The notes beneath the pieces are model-generated. The model worked only from the letters and a program-made list of their open reading frames with translations. It ran no database searches and was not told where the DNA came from. A stretch of DNA of 64,000 nt from Heloderma charlesbogerti (taxonomy: Eukaryota > Chordata > Lepidosauria > Squamata > Helodermatidae). Shown one piece after another: positions 31,923 to 42,443 of the stretch. The stretch is from NCBI GenBank assembly GCA_026122225.1, contig JANEZZ010001513.1, forward strand, positions 806,001 to 870,000, read 5' to 3'. Position numbers and translations under genes: made by a program. Position 1 is the stretch's first letter, and every line of letters begins with the position of its first letter.

Positions 31923-32080
31923 TTTTTTATTGTAAATTACAATAAAACAGAACAGATCATAAAAAGGAAAAATAAAGAAAAATATAAGATAAACAAAAAT
32001 CTATATCTATCTATATCTATATCTATACACACACACAAAGTGTTGAGAAAAAGTTTGTGAACCCTAACGATAATTACAGA
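31923..32080. repeat. Direct repeat, copy 2
   Basis: This is the partner of 31208-31372. Here the Tc1-like end continues into more Tc1-like sequence (32081-32265), so this is probably the source copy. Confidence 0.9.
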
Positions 32081-32265
32081 AATTCTATAGTTTTACCACG
32101 ATAGCCTTCGTGAATCAAAACCAGTCCTTTTCTAAATATCCAATAGGATTTATATTAACCAATTCCGTGTCTTGTGAAATAAAACAATGTATAATTATGC
32201 AAACAATGAGTACTTAAGAGTCAGTATTCAGATGTCATACTAAGCTACCATGGTTAGCTCAAAAC

Positions 32266-32773
32266 TAGGGGTGTATGGATTACTCACCCCATCCTGGTCT
32301 GGGGCTTTCGTGGTGGTGGGGAGGTGATCCGTCCCTCCCCCTGGAATCCTCCCCAGCCAGCTCTGCTCCGCAGTGAGTCCGCAGAGCTGCTGGCTGGGGC
32401 CACCCGCATTTTGCCGTGATAGACTACGTAACTATATAAGTAGCTATCACGGCTAATGCAGGGACACAAATGGCATCTGCTATGCCATTTGCGTCCCTGC
32501 CTTTTGCCGTGATAGGCTACGTATATATTTACATAGCCTATCATGGCAAAGAGCAGGGATGCAAATACTTACGTAGCCTATCATGGCTAAAGTAGGGAGG
32601 GAAATGGCAGCTGCAGACGAGGGCAGCGGACAGCCGACAAAAGGTAGGGTCTGTCCCGGGGAAATTTCACGGGGTGGCAGGGGGAATTGCTCCGTTCCAC
32701 CATGGACTGGGGGGGGCGGATTCTAAAGAATCCAGCCTCACTGGAGTCCATGGCGGATTCTCTAACATCCCTA
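32266..32773. mobile_element. GC-rich palindromic hAT miniature element (508 bp)
   Basis: Ends are TAGGGGTG and CATCCCTA, with a perfect 8-bp duplication ctcaaaac at 32258-32265 and 32774-32781. Hairpins on GTGATAGACTACGTAACT (32413-32452) and GTGATAGGCTACGTATA (32507-32548) belong to the family, along with AAATGGCATCTGCTATGCC. A left-hand minisatellite unit is present once. Its donor-like site (GGTAGGG) is degenerate. Confidence 0.93.
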
Positions 32774-32802
32774 CTCAAAACTCCTAACCATCATGGTTTA
32801 GC

Positions 32803-33166
32803 ATGATGTCTAAACAGACTCATAGTCAACAAATGGAGAAGGTCACTATACCCAGGAAGAGTCGGCCTACCAAAATCTCTCCAAGAACAAACTGGCACAT
32901 CATTCAGGAAGTCAAAAAGAACCCCAGAGTAACATCCAAGGATCTGCAGGCCACTCTTGCCTTGGCTAATGTGAGTGTTCATGACTCAACAATCAGAAAA
33001 AAAAAAACTGAACAAGAACGGTGTATGTGGGAGGATAGCCAGGAGGAAACTACTGCTCTCTAAAAAGAACATTGCTGCCCATATGAAGTTCACTAAAGAT
33101 CACATTGATGATCCCCAAGATTTCTGGAACAATGTTCTCTGGACAGACAAGTCAAAGGTAGAACTT
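32803..33166 (+). pseudogene. Tc1/mariner transposase, N-terminal fragment
   Basis: The first frame (32803-33000) gives VTIPRKSRPTKISPRTNWHI and KKNPRVTSKDLQATLALANV, the paired helix-turn-helix DNA-binding part of a Tc1 transposase. The second frame (from about 32998) gives NGVCGRIARRKLLLSKKNIA, then FWNNVLWTDKSKVELSG with the first aspartate of the DDE catalytic triad. The two frames meet at a run of A at 32997-33008, a likely slippage indel. The rest of the catalytic domain is absent. Confidence 0.9.
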
Positions 33167-33845
33167 TCTGGCCTCATTTTATCTATAATAATGCTTTCAA
33201 TGAGTTTACCTAGAACAGATGTTAGGCTAACTGGCCTGTAATTTCCCCCTCCTCCAATCCCTTTTTAAAAAATGGTTTTACGTTGGCCATTCTCCAGTGG
33301 TCTGGTATACAGACTGATCTTTGGGACGTGCGGCATATTTTTGTTAGAAGAGCAGCACTTTCACATTTGGATCTAGGATACCATCTGGGCCTGGTGATTT
33401 ATTAACTTTCCATTTGTTAATAAGGTTGAGAACCTCATTGTTTGCCTCAGTTCTTTAGACTCCCTTCCAGAAAACATCAGTTCAGGCACAAGTATCTGTT
33501 CTATATCTTCTGCAATGAAGACAGCTTAAAACAATTCATTCAGCTTCTCCACAATCTCCTTATCCTGTTTTAGTACTCCTTTAATTCCATTGTCATCCAG
33601 TGGTCCAACTGCCTCCCTAACTGGTTTCCTGCTTCTGATATAGTTAAAGAATTCTTCATTGTTGGCCTTGATGTTGTTAGCAATATGCTCTTCAAAATGC
33701 TTTTTTACACCTCTTATTGTCTGCTTGCATCTCCTTTGTGCAGGCTTGTGGTCCCTTTTGTTTTCCTCATTTGGGCAAGACTTCCATTTTCTGAAGGAAG
33801 TCTTCTTTTCTCTAATAGCCTCCTTGACACTGCTCTTTAACCATG

Positions 33846-34184
33846 CTAGTAATCTCTTGACTTGATGCTATCTTTCCTAACCTGTGGTATACATTCTAGC
33901 TGAGCTTCTATTATTATGGGTTTGAGTGACCTCCAAGGATTTTGAAGGGATTTATCCCTCTCGACTCCCCCTTTTAAATTCCTTTTTATCAGTTCCCTCA
34001 TTTTAGAGCAGTTTCCTCTTTTGAAATCAAATGTGACTAAATTGGACTTCCTTGGCAATTTTCCTCTTAAATATATATTAAATCTGATAGCACTATGGTC
34101 CATGTTTCCAATTGGTTCAACAACATTTACACATCGTCCTGGGTGGTGTAATCTCTCTTTAAGATTAACTGTTTCCCAGCACAC
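33846..34184 (-). pseudogene. CR1-type endonuclease end and linker
   Basis: The frame carries PIGNMDHSAIRFNI (about residues 24-37), the counterpart of the SDH block, and continues as linker: NLVTFDFKRGNCSKMRELIK. It is out of frame with 34305-34805. Confidence 0.8.
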
Positions 34185-34304
34185 CTGTAGAGTATTTAAC
34201 CAAGTGTTTTCAGTTACCCTGTTCCTAGCATAGAGGTTATGCTGGTGCTTGTTGGTTCACATTTGGATTAAAGAATAAAAGTTTTGTCTGCTATATGGGA
34301 GCCT

Positions 34305-34805
34305 TCATTTATATGTGAGCTTATTCCATGGAACCCTTGAAGGACAAGTCATTACAGTCACCTTTCCTCTGGTCAGTTCCTTGGCCAACTGTTCTAGGGC
34401 ACAGTCGTTTAGGGCATCGAGAAACTTGTCATGACTGGAACATGCATTTATCCAGTCAATGTGGGGGTAATTGAAGTCACCCATTATTATAATGCTTCCT
34501 TGTTTGGAGGCTTCCCTGATTTTGTTTTCCATCTCAAGATCTCCCTGACCATTATGGACTTGGGGATGATAGCATGCTCCTAGTACTAAATTAGTTTTGG
34601 AGCCCACTATTGTCATCCACGGTGCTTCTGTGGAAGAGTCTGCCCCTTTTAGGTTTTCTAGTCTGCTCAACACTATGCCCTCTTTGATGTACAGAGCAAC
34701 ACCTCCTCTAGTACTCCCTTCCCTGACCTTCTTATAGAGTTTATATCCAGAGATGACTGTATCCCACTGGTTCTCTTGATTCCACCAAGTTTCTGTAACA
34801 TCCAC
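34305..34805 (-). pseudogene. CR1-type endonuclease, 166 codons
   Basis: VTETWW (residues 3-8) has the catalytic glutamate, RGGVALYIK (33-41) and IMGDFNYPHIDW (107-118) follow. The first block with the catalytic asparagine is missing at the Tc1 junction. The histidine block appears only in the next frame (33846-34184) as GNMDHSAIRF, so the domain is split. Confidence 0.88.
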
Positions 34806-34813
34806 TATATCTA

Positions 34814-35156
34814 CAGTGCCTTGTATAAGTATTCACGCCCCTTTGACTTTTCCATATTTTGTTGTGTTACAACCTGGAATTAAAATGGATTTAATTAGCA
34901 CTTTTACCATTTCATTTATACAACATACTTAACACGTTGAAGGTGCAAAATATTTGTAGTGTGGCACAAAAGTTAATTAAACAAACACAAACTGGCATTT
35001 GTATCCCTCCCCACTCCAAGTCAATACTTGGTAGAAGCACCTTTGGCATCAATTACAGTGAGTCTTTTGGGGTAAGTCTCTACCAGCTTCACGCATCTGG
35101 ATCCTGCAATTTTTGCCCATTCTTCTTGGCAAAATTACTCAGGCTCTGTCAGGTCA
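34814..35156 (-). mobile_element. Tc1/mariner fragment with transposase C-terminus
   Basis: It starts at a TA (34812-34813) with CAGTGCCTTGTATAAGTATT, a Tc1-type terminal repeat. On the minus strand at about 35140-35020 it encodes EWAKIAGSRCVKLVETYPKR and then IDAKGASTKY followed by a stop, the C-terminus of Tc1 transposases. A small indel disturbs the frame. The element was apparently inserted into the minus-strand CR1 endonuclease, since CR1 coding stops exactly at the TA. Confidence 0.88.
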
Positions 35157-35245
35157 GCAACATTGGCTTCAAGGGAACAAACCTGTTCCCTGAGAGCCAA
35201 GAGCTCATTACACCAAGCACACAACCATGACTTCTGTCCTGCTGG
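35157..35245 (-). pseudogene. Possible CR1 ORF1-like coiled-coil fragment
   Basis: The minus strand reads CAWCNELLALREQVCSLEAN then VADLTEP, with leucines spaced as in a coiled coil and a CxxC pair just before. This resembles the N-terminal part of CR1 ORF1 proteins. It may be the 5' remainder of the CR1 on the other side of the Tc1 fragment, but the intervening part is missing. Confidence 0.4.
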
Positions 35246-36340
35246 CAAATTCCCAGTGAGTAGGAATGTAAGTTAGTTGCCCTCCCCGGGAGTGGAGCTC
35301 TTCTATTTAGAGGAGAAGACAATAGTCAATGGGAGATCTCCTATTTAGGGGAGAGGACAATAGTCAATGGGTCATTGGGGAGGACAACAGACTAAGAGTA
35401 GGTGATTTGGGAAGGGATGCGGTTCAGCCTCCCCTTGGGATGCAAGGGGCTGAGGGCTGACCTCAGTATCTGATTGAGGAAGGTATGTGGTTTTCAAGGG
35501 CTAAGACCTTTTTCTCTGTGTGTGGTTTTTAAAACCTAAACGATAAGCTGAACTCTCAAACTTGGGATGAATCTATTTTTGAGCATTTGTTTATGAGGTG
35601 CTATATAAGGCCTAAGTGGTTCCTTCAGTTTGCAGTGCATTGAACATCAACAAAGGTAGATAGCACATACGCTCCAAATGGGTGACAACGATGTAGGTTC
35701 TCTGCAGGCATGGGACTAATAGCTCATTGTCATGATATTGAGTAGCAAAATGGTAGAAGAATCAAGGTGCTAGATACTATCAGTAACACTTGGTTCTCAC
35801 TGAAATCAGTGGGATGTAAATTAGTCATGATTACTAACTCTTCACACTGATTTTGATGGAACCTAAGTAGAGCTAGCTTAGTCTGGCTCCAACCCAATAT
35901 GTCTCCCTTAAATATGGAACTGTGAGAGTCACACATGGTCAGGACAGAAGTTGTTGAGTTATCTAACTCAAGAGCCACAATGCAACACAGCATTAGTAAT
36001 GTCAGTGGTCTCATGTAACTTGGCAAGGGATGCTGGCCTAATCTACAATACTGATCTAATGATATTTTTAATATTTCCATTTACAGGAAATCAGCTGTCG
36101 TTCCTGGTAACATGTTCCACTACATAAACTCTTCTTATGATTGTTTTTCCTCCTAATTTAAACCCACATCTTCCTGTTGCTAACGGTATCTATACAATGT
36201 ACTGTACAAAGTGATGTTGGTGAGAAGCAGAATTTTACCGTCTTTGCAACCATCTTTTTACAAATTTGTAAATTGTTATTATATCTTCTTTGATTACTTT
36301 TGAATTTTATTTTAAACATATAACACTGCATTGTTTTGTG
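35246..36340. other. Mostly unassigned DNA
   Basis: 35790-35895 is a partial relative of the palindromic MITE at 11469-11602 (GAAATCAGTGGGATG, TTAGTCATGATTACTAA). A short direct repeat, GGAGAGGACAATAGTCAATGG-like, occurs at 35315-35370. The rest is unrecognised. Confidence 0.4.
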
Positions 36341-36344
36341 TCAG

Positions 36345-36400
36345 ACTTGCTTCATCCAGCCCAGTATTGTCTCCGTTGACTGGCAGAGGCCAGGGACTTC
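36345..36400 (-). mobile_element. tRNA-derived SINE fragment, minus strand
   Basis: AGCCCAGTATTGTCTCC and GACTGGCAGAGGCCAGGGA match the body of the SINE seen at 36925-37123, on the same strand. The head is missing. Confidence 0.55.
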
Positions 36401-36924
36401 ATAGCCTATACTTAGGACACATGAGAATGTATGTGTGGGCATGGAGCAACTGTGCTGAAAATGGAAAACAGGCAAGTTTCAATTTATGGTACTTCTATGG
36501 CATGGATCCAGCGTTTGCTTCTGCCAGCAATAGTAGCTCCTCAGTGAAGTTCTGTTCACAATGCTCCTGCTGGTGGAAGCATGTTTTGCCGACTTTTCCT
36601 TCCCCCCACAGACCTTATGCTTTTCTCTAGGGTCCCCCAAACTTCCAGAGCAGACCAGGGAGACATGGGCAGAGGGGGAGAATTGACAAAAATCACCTCC
36701 TCCAGCAGGATTCCTCTGCCAATAGGATTCCACCAGTGCTATTCTGCTGCTGGCCTTTTTGAGGATAGAAAGAGAACTTCTGTTTATGGGAGGCGAAGTT
36801 GGATCCAACCCTATGTGAACTGAAATCAGGTACAGATGGGCCCATTTTTGCCCTCACTGCTGAATTACTTCCTCCAGTTTCCTTGGTATGAAAGTATTTG
36901 GTATTTGGTGGTTTTGTTTTCTTG
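36401..36924. other. Unassigned; possible DNA transposon
   Basis: CATGGATCCAGCGTTTGC near 36500 and GTTGGATCCAACCC near 36790-36810 hint at inverted ends, with internal inverted pieces (CTCCTGCTGGTGGAA versus TTCCACCAG). This is too diverged to assign. Confidence 0.35.
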
Positions 36925-37123
36925 TTTCAGGATTGAACATTGGTCCACCCAGTCAGTACTCTGACTAGTACCATGTATTCTGTTCTCTGGCTGGAAATAG
37001 ATCTCCAGGGTCTCAGTCAGAGTTCAGTTCTGCTAACTGAGATCATTTTACTTGAATCTGTAGGGTTGGGTCTGAGAACTTCTGTAAACAAATCATGTAC
37101 TCTACCACTGAGCTATGGCCCCT
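36925..37123 (-). mobile_element. tRNA-derived SINE, minus strand
   Basis: The 5' head on the minus strand is GGGGCCATAGCTCAGTGG followed by TAGAG, a good tRNA-type A box. The B-box region is eroded (CTCAGACCCAACCC). The body CTGAGACCCTGGAGATC and the end GGTGGACCAATGTTC are shared with 42990-43160. It is not a functional tRNA, because no cloverleaf 3' half remains. Confidence 0.85.
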
Positions 37124-37315
37124 CCCATTGGCATTGAATACTGGCCACCCCCTGACTATAAAATGTTTTTAAAAAGAAAAAGGATACTGCAATGGCCATC
37201 ATCAGCTCCAGTGGGCTCTGGCATGCCCGTACTGGCCCAGATGCTGTCCCTAGGCCTGTTTTACCACCCAAATCATCTGCCATTCCTGGGTGATAATTTG
37301 CCCCACCCCCCCAGT

Positions 37316-37382
37316 TGTGGGCCCCTGGACTTTAACTCCAAGGTCCAGACCTAGCTGCACCACAGTGGAGCTAGGATATGTG
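37316..37382. repeat. 67-bp direct repeat, copy 1
   Basis: TGTGGGCCCCTGGACTTTAA through GAGCTAGGATATGTGG recurs at 38403-38470 with a single visible change (GGTCCAGAC versus GGTCTAGAC). In both places it abuts one of the inverted-repeat elements of this stretch. Confidence 0.9.
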
Positions 37383-37745
37383 GACATGCACCAGTTCACA
37401 TGTCACAACAAGCCACCATGGGCTAATTAGCCCTCAGGGTCACCACAGTGTGTGCTGGCTGCCATTTTGAATATGCAAGCCCTGGTCAGCAGTTGCTATG
37501 GCTTGTCATGTCATGTGAGCCCAGGGGGCAGGGTGTGTGTGAGGGTTAAACAACCCTTGCATAATCCTAGAACATACCATGGGTTATGTGAGAGTTGTTT
37601 AACCCTCGCACAACCCTCACTGCTCGAGTACAGATGACACGACAAGCCAGAGCAACCACTGGCCTGGGCTTAAATGTGGCCGGCATTTGCCATGGTGGCC
37701 CCAATGGTTAATTAATCCATGGTGGCTTGTCATGATGTGCAAACT
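37383..37745. mobile_element. Inverted-repeat element, about 360 bp
   Basis: TTCACATGTCACAACAAGCC on the left pairs with GGCTTGTCATGATGTGCAAA on the right, and TGAGGGTTAAACAACCCTTG with AGAGTTGTTTAACCCTCGC around a centre near 37575. Related pieces lie at 28200-28460 and 19176-19290. The target duplication was not resolved. Confidence 0.7.
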
Positions 37746-38029
37746 CAGTCACTATGACTAAAACAAATGCTGCTTCAATTTATCTATAGATCTGTCTGTC
37801 TATCTGTCTAATCTATCTACATTGTATTGTGCTTGTGGCAGTGAACCCTCTGATACCAATTGTGAACTGTTGAAATGAAACAGAATGTCTGTATCCATTT
37901 TTTACTGTTCAGGAACAAAGTGGAACACAACAAAATGTTCAGATTCTGTTAGAAGGGAGAGTTCTTAGTTTGGCTCATGACTGGACCTGAAATTAAAACT
38001 CACAAGGCTCTGCAGAAGAAGAAATTGGC

Positions 38030-38402
38030 CTGGTTCACACATAACGAGAAGCCACTATGTGAGCATTTCTTTGTGGGGCTTTTTGTTGCTGCCACAGCCA
38101 ACATTTTGAATGTTAAAGCTGTGGTGGGGGCATGCCATAGCTTGCCATTTTGCACAAACATGGCAAGGATGGGTTGTTGGGGTGCTTGACAGGCTATCCA
38201 TAACCCATGGGCTGTTTTTGGCTTGCAGGTGGCTTGTCAAGCATGACAACAACAAGCTACTCGCACCAGGTTCACATGTAACAACAAGCTACGTGCATCC
38301 CTGCTGTGGCTCAAACATTCAAAATGACGGCCACCACAGCAATGCAAACCCCCATAGAGAAATTCCCCTACAGCAGCTTCTCATTACGTGCAAATCTGCC
38401 CA
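38030..38402. mobile_element. Inverted-repeat element, about 370 bp
   Basis: TTCACACATAACGAGAAGCC on the left pairs with AGCAGCTTCTCATTACGTGC on the right. ACATTTTGAATGTTAAAGC and CAAACATTCAAAATGACGG form an inner inverted pair. It is non-coding. Confidence 0.65.
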
Positions 38403-38470
38403 TTGTGGGCCCCTGGACTTTAACTCCAAGGTCTAGACCTAGCTGCACCACAGTGGAGCTAGGATATGTG
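38403..38470. repeat. Direct repeat, copy 2
   Basis: Partner of 37316-37382; it follows the inverted-repeat element 38030-38402. Confidence 0.9.
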
Positions 38471-39405
38471 GGGAATTAAAGGTAAAGAAATTTGGGGCAG
38501 AACTGCCAGAGACATGGTGGCTGAAGTAAAGGAGCACAATGGGGAGATATGCATGAACCTGAGCGAAGAGCACATGGAAGGTGCACAGGCCTAAGGCGAA
38601 GTCCTGGGAATTGTGGGTTAGCGAGCCAAGTGCGCATACAGTGACTCGATCAGGTTGCTAGATGAGAGGGCTTCTATGTCTGTAAGGGTTGCAGAGAAGG
38701 GGGAATTTTGCTAGCGTTTTCTACTATCACTGCAGCATTGTGGCTTGGCAGTCCTGAGGAGGCAGAGCGGGCAAAAATGTAGTGGGGTGGGCGGCTGAGG
38801 TTCACATATCAATTTGAAACGTTGGCTACAAAGATCCGTGTTATTAATCAGCAGTCTGTTATTCTGTAGCTTCTTACAGATTTATTGTGGTTTCTCTCCC
38901 CCCCCCGCCACTTATAGGTAATAAAAATACACTAGCAGTTCTCTTACTTCCTCATATTTTCCTTCTCTGTTTCGTAGCGCATGCAATATGATTGCTTCAG
39001 TGATGTTTTTGGAAAATCTCATGAGTTCTCCTTTAGGAACTCCTAGAGCACTTGATTGATGTTATCAACTACTTTAGATTCATGTCTTGAATTCTTTGGG
39101 AGTTCTTGCAAGAACTAGGAATGGACAAATCTACCAGTTTCTTTTTCTCCTGCATTTGGTTTTTTAAAAAAAATGAAGTTCTTTTTGTCCTGCTTATGAA
39201 GAATTCTGAAAAATTTGGTAAGCAATCAAACAATGAACTGAATGAAGTTTTCACCCATCTGCACCAAGAAAATTCAGTAAGTTCAGCTATTCTTTGCATA
39301 GAGAGGACAATGTTGTACCTAACTGCCTTGTACCTTTTCAGATGAGGAGCCTGTCAGAAAAAAGAGGTGGGAGCTCTAATTCAGCAACACGAACAAGATT
39401 GAATA
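38471..39405. other. Unassigned; possible diverged hAT piece
   Basis: CTAGGAATGGACAAATC near 39115 resembles a degenerate YAGGGATG terminus, and the following 39130-39230 resembles 39890-39990. A diverged AT-rich miniature may start here. The rest is unrecognised. Confidence 0.35.
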
Positions 39406-39413
39406 CACAGGGA

Positions 39414-39817
39414 TAGGGATGTTGGAGAAATCTGCAATGGAAACAAATGAGTTTGGATTTTCATGAATCTGACCCATGGATTCCACAGCAGGCTGGCTTT
39501 TCCCCTTTCAGGCAGATTCTGTGGACGTGTGAGCTGTTTTTCTAACTTTCCCAAATGTTGCACAAATTTCATCATAGAAAAATACACAAAATTAAAAAAA
39601 AAACACCCAAAGATTTCCCCCATAGGCTGAAGTGTGAAAATGTGCATTTTGTGGGAATTTGTGCATTTTCACAAGTGTGAATTTGTGCAAGTGTGAATTT
39701 GTGCAAATTCAGAAACAAAAAAAAATTCAATTCCGTGGATGGGCGGACAGCAGAATGAAAGGCAAAGAATCCGCGAAACACAAACAGAACAGATTTTACG
39801 CAATCTGTGCATCCCTA
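39414..39817. mobile_element. hAT-type miniature element, AT-rich subgroup (404 bp)
   Basis: Ends are TAGGGATGTTGGAGAAATC and TCTGTGCATCCCTA. A perfect 8-bp duplication, cacaggga, lies at 39406-39413 and 39818-39825. The interior has TTGTGCAAGTGTGAATTTG-type repeats and GGGCGGACAGCAGAATGAAA shared with 640-1051 and 43887-44289. It is non-coding, with the same termini as the GC-rich palindromic group. Confidence 0.93.
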
Positions 39818-39872
39818 CACAGGGATTCAAAACCAGACTTTTAAGAGCTAAGCACTCAATGTCTTCCCCCTA

Positions 39873-40019
39873 GACGGATGTGTCTGTCATTTTCGCTTTC
39901 TCCCACATTCTGTTTTTTAAAATGTCAAGTTCTTTCCATTCTGTTTGTGCAGAAATTTGTGAATTTGGGTAAGTTTTTATTTAAAAAAATGAATTAAACA
40001 ATATTTTTAGCCATCCCTA
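39873..40019. mobile_element. Short diverged YAGGGATG-type element (tentative)
   Basis: It starts TAGACGGATGTGTCTG and ends TTTTTAGCCATCCCTA. The flanking octamers do not match, so the boundaries are tentative. Confidence 0.4.
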
Positions 40020-42440
40020 GCCAGAACGAATATTATAGGGGTACAATGGTGCATGACTTTAGGATGCGGGAACATCCAACTTGGTCCTGGGTTCCCATGG
40101 AGTACCAGTACAAGGTACCTCTCAATGTTGGTGTTCGGACTCCTAAACATTTATGGTTGCTTGAGGGCCAGTAAAAAATCTTTCTTTGTTGTTGTTTCTC
40201 TTTTTAAAATGGCTTAGGAAATGCTTGTCCTTAAAAATCATACCTCAAGAGTTCCTTTGATGATTGAAAACCAAATGCCATCGTTAGCCATTTTATTGAC
40301 ATAGAGCTATTGGGAGATAGGATTTGAAGAGGTGTGCTACTCTCAGGCCTTTAGGGTGATAGAGGTTGAATGGTACTGGCCCTTGTTTTTATGGAAATAA
40401 AATAGCCCCTGGGTTGCATCTTTGCAGCCAGCTGCAAAATGTATTGGATGGTTATAAGAAAGCTGATTTGAAAGTCTTTCATTTTTAACCTTTTCATTTT
40501 TTGTTAAAAGCACTTCTTATGCAGCTTCTTTCAAAAGCGAGGGTCCTGATTGCTACTGAGTTGGAGGGGATTATTTATTCTTCATTTGCTCTCAGTGTTT
40601 TTCCCATGTAGAAGGTACTTTTTACTTAGTTGTTTAAAAATGAAGAAAAAACAATGTTGTCAGTATCAATAAATCATCAGCCAGAGAGAGTCACTTCCTA
40701 TCATGGTTTCAAAAGTGCTTCATGGTTTTCCGATCTCCTGTCTCCACTAATCATCACTGATGTTTCACGTATGCACAGTAAATGAGGATGGCTTTTAGAA
40801 AGAGCACTTTACTACACATACTTTAAATAAAAAAAGAGAAAGAATAAAAGAAAACCACATATCCTGTTGAAGATGTATATAAAGGGGATTTTTAAGCATC
40901 AATTAGTGTCGGGCACAGAGGAGTGCCAAAGAGGGAGATCACCCTTGTCCAAGAGCAGAACACTGGAAGAAAATGGCTTTATTTTGTGTGTGCAAAACAG
41001 GCATATATTATGTGAACACAGCATTGCACATTAGAGTCAGCAACCTGGGAAACAACATAAGTAATCCCAGCACTCATGAAGAAGCGTTAGGATGGAATTT
41101 TGCTATTGTTGCTTTGGACTTTGGCTTTATAGAAGTAAAGTATCCCTGTTCTGATTATGTTCCAGATTCTGGAGCCTAGGTAAATGTAACTGTTCATTTA
41201 TCTAATGACAGAGACATGGAACAAGAAAGTATTCTTAAAAAAAAAAAATTAGTGTGCTGGACTTGTTCCTGTAGCATGTAGCTGTAACTTGAAGAGTCTG
41301 TAATATGAGGTGTTACACAAATAACAGTGGACTCAAACTAACCACCCTGCACTTATAGCCCAGCACATGAATTAAATATGGTACTGCTACCATATGTCAT
41401 AATTGTTCTGTTCTTCTTAACCGAAGCAGTGGACCTGGTGAGGAACAGCTTGTTATCAGGTCCCACTGATTTAAGTTGCGCATACTATAATTTGCTAGGG
41501 CTGGAGTAAAAACAGTCATTTTGCAAGGCTATCATAAGCTCATTAGAAGCGTACAGAGAAAGCTTAATGGCTTCCAACACGTAGCTTCGTGTAACTCTTT
41601 TCCTGAGATCTCTTCCCAATGAGTTCACTGCAACACATTCTGTGCACCTGTGGATACTCTAGTTCTACACACACACACATACTTTAGAGGAATTTCCGAA
41701 TGACACAATTTAAAATAAAGACAATATTACATGAGTGCTGTTAGGGCAGGAAAGACTTTGTGCAATGTTTAGTAGAGTAAGACTGGTTAGCTGCTGGTTA
41801 CTATATAGCCTACCTAATTTTTTTTTTTTTTTTAAATCTCACACAATGGAACAGCAATCATTGCTATCCCTGAGCCACTATTGTTTCCTTCTGCCTTCTC
41901 CGGACTAATGAAAGGCTTAAATTTAAATAGGCTGAATGACAATGCAACAAAGAAGTGCAATTTTCAATTGTTGCGCTGGGCAGCATCAGATAGACTACAT
42001 AAAGGATTTTTATTTTAATGGGCCAAAAGAGAGTGGAACACAAGCACACTCTCAGTTTCTATTACATTCTGTACTTGCCCTCTTTATGATCCTCGTTCAC
42101 ATTAAGAAACAAAATAGATGGAGGCTTTGGAAACAAAGAGACAGACAAGATGCTGCAAGCAATTAATCCAGTTTTTTAGAGTGTTCAGTTTTGGAAATCA
42201 AGCAGGATAATCTAGAGAATCTCAATCAGTCCATGTTGATTTAAGTGTCATTGCAAGTACCATCATGTCAAGATCATGTCTGTGTCCCAAAGTATCTTGG
42301 CTTTGCACATTGTTCCAACTGCTAAAATATTTCAATATCTCACTGAGAGATCTAACTGTAAGAGTAAAGACATTGCCTGGAACCATAATCACTTATCTAT
42401 GCACCAAGGCTGGTTATAAATGAACAATGCATATAGCTCT
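40020..42440. other. Unassigned AT-rich intergenic DNA
   Basis: No gene or repeat family is recognised. Small A and T tracts occur at 41240 and 41818-41834. Open frames up to 76 codons have no family resemblance. Confidence 0.4.
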
Positions 42441-42443
42441 GGA

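Larger units (their letters stand above)
32037..33166 (+). mobile_element. Tc1/mariner element relic, split by a hAT element
   Basis: The terminal sequence GTGTTGAGAAAAAGTTTG at about 32040 is a Tc1-like end. Sequence continues to 32265, is interrupted by the hAT miniature 32266-32773, and resumes with transposase coding at 32803-33166. The 3' half is missing: the sequence passes directly into a minus-strand CR1 near 33166. Joining the parts before and after the hAT as one element is an inference. Confidence 0.65.
33166..34813 (-). mobile_element. CR1-type LINE fragment, second subfamily
   Basis: On the minus strand, endonuclease at 34805-34305 is followed by 34184-33846 and then, through stops, by a linker and early RT blocks near 33660-33240 (KPVREAVGPLDDNGIK, PDHWRMANVKPFFKKG). 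This differs clearly from the 14.7-18.6 kb CR1 and represents another subfamily. The 5' side is cut by a Tc1-like terminus at 34814 and the 3' side by the Tc1 relic near 33166. Confidence 0.85.

Noticed and set aside
37085..37123. tRNA gene on the minus strand
   Set aside because: Only the 5' half with the A box looks like tRNA; the B box is degraded and a SINE body follows.
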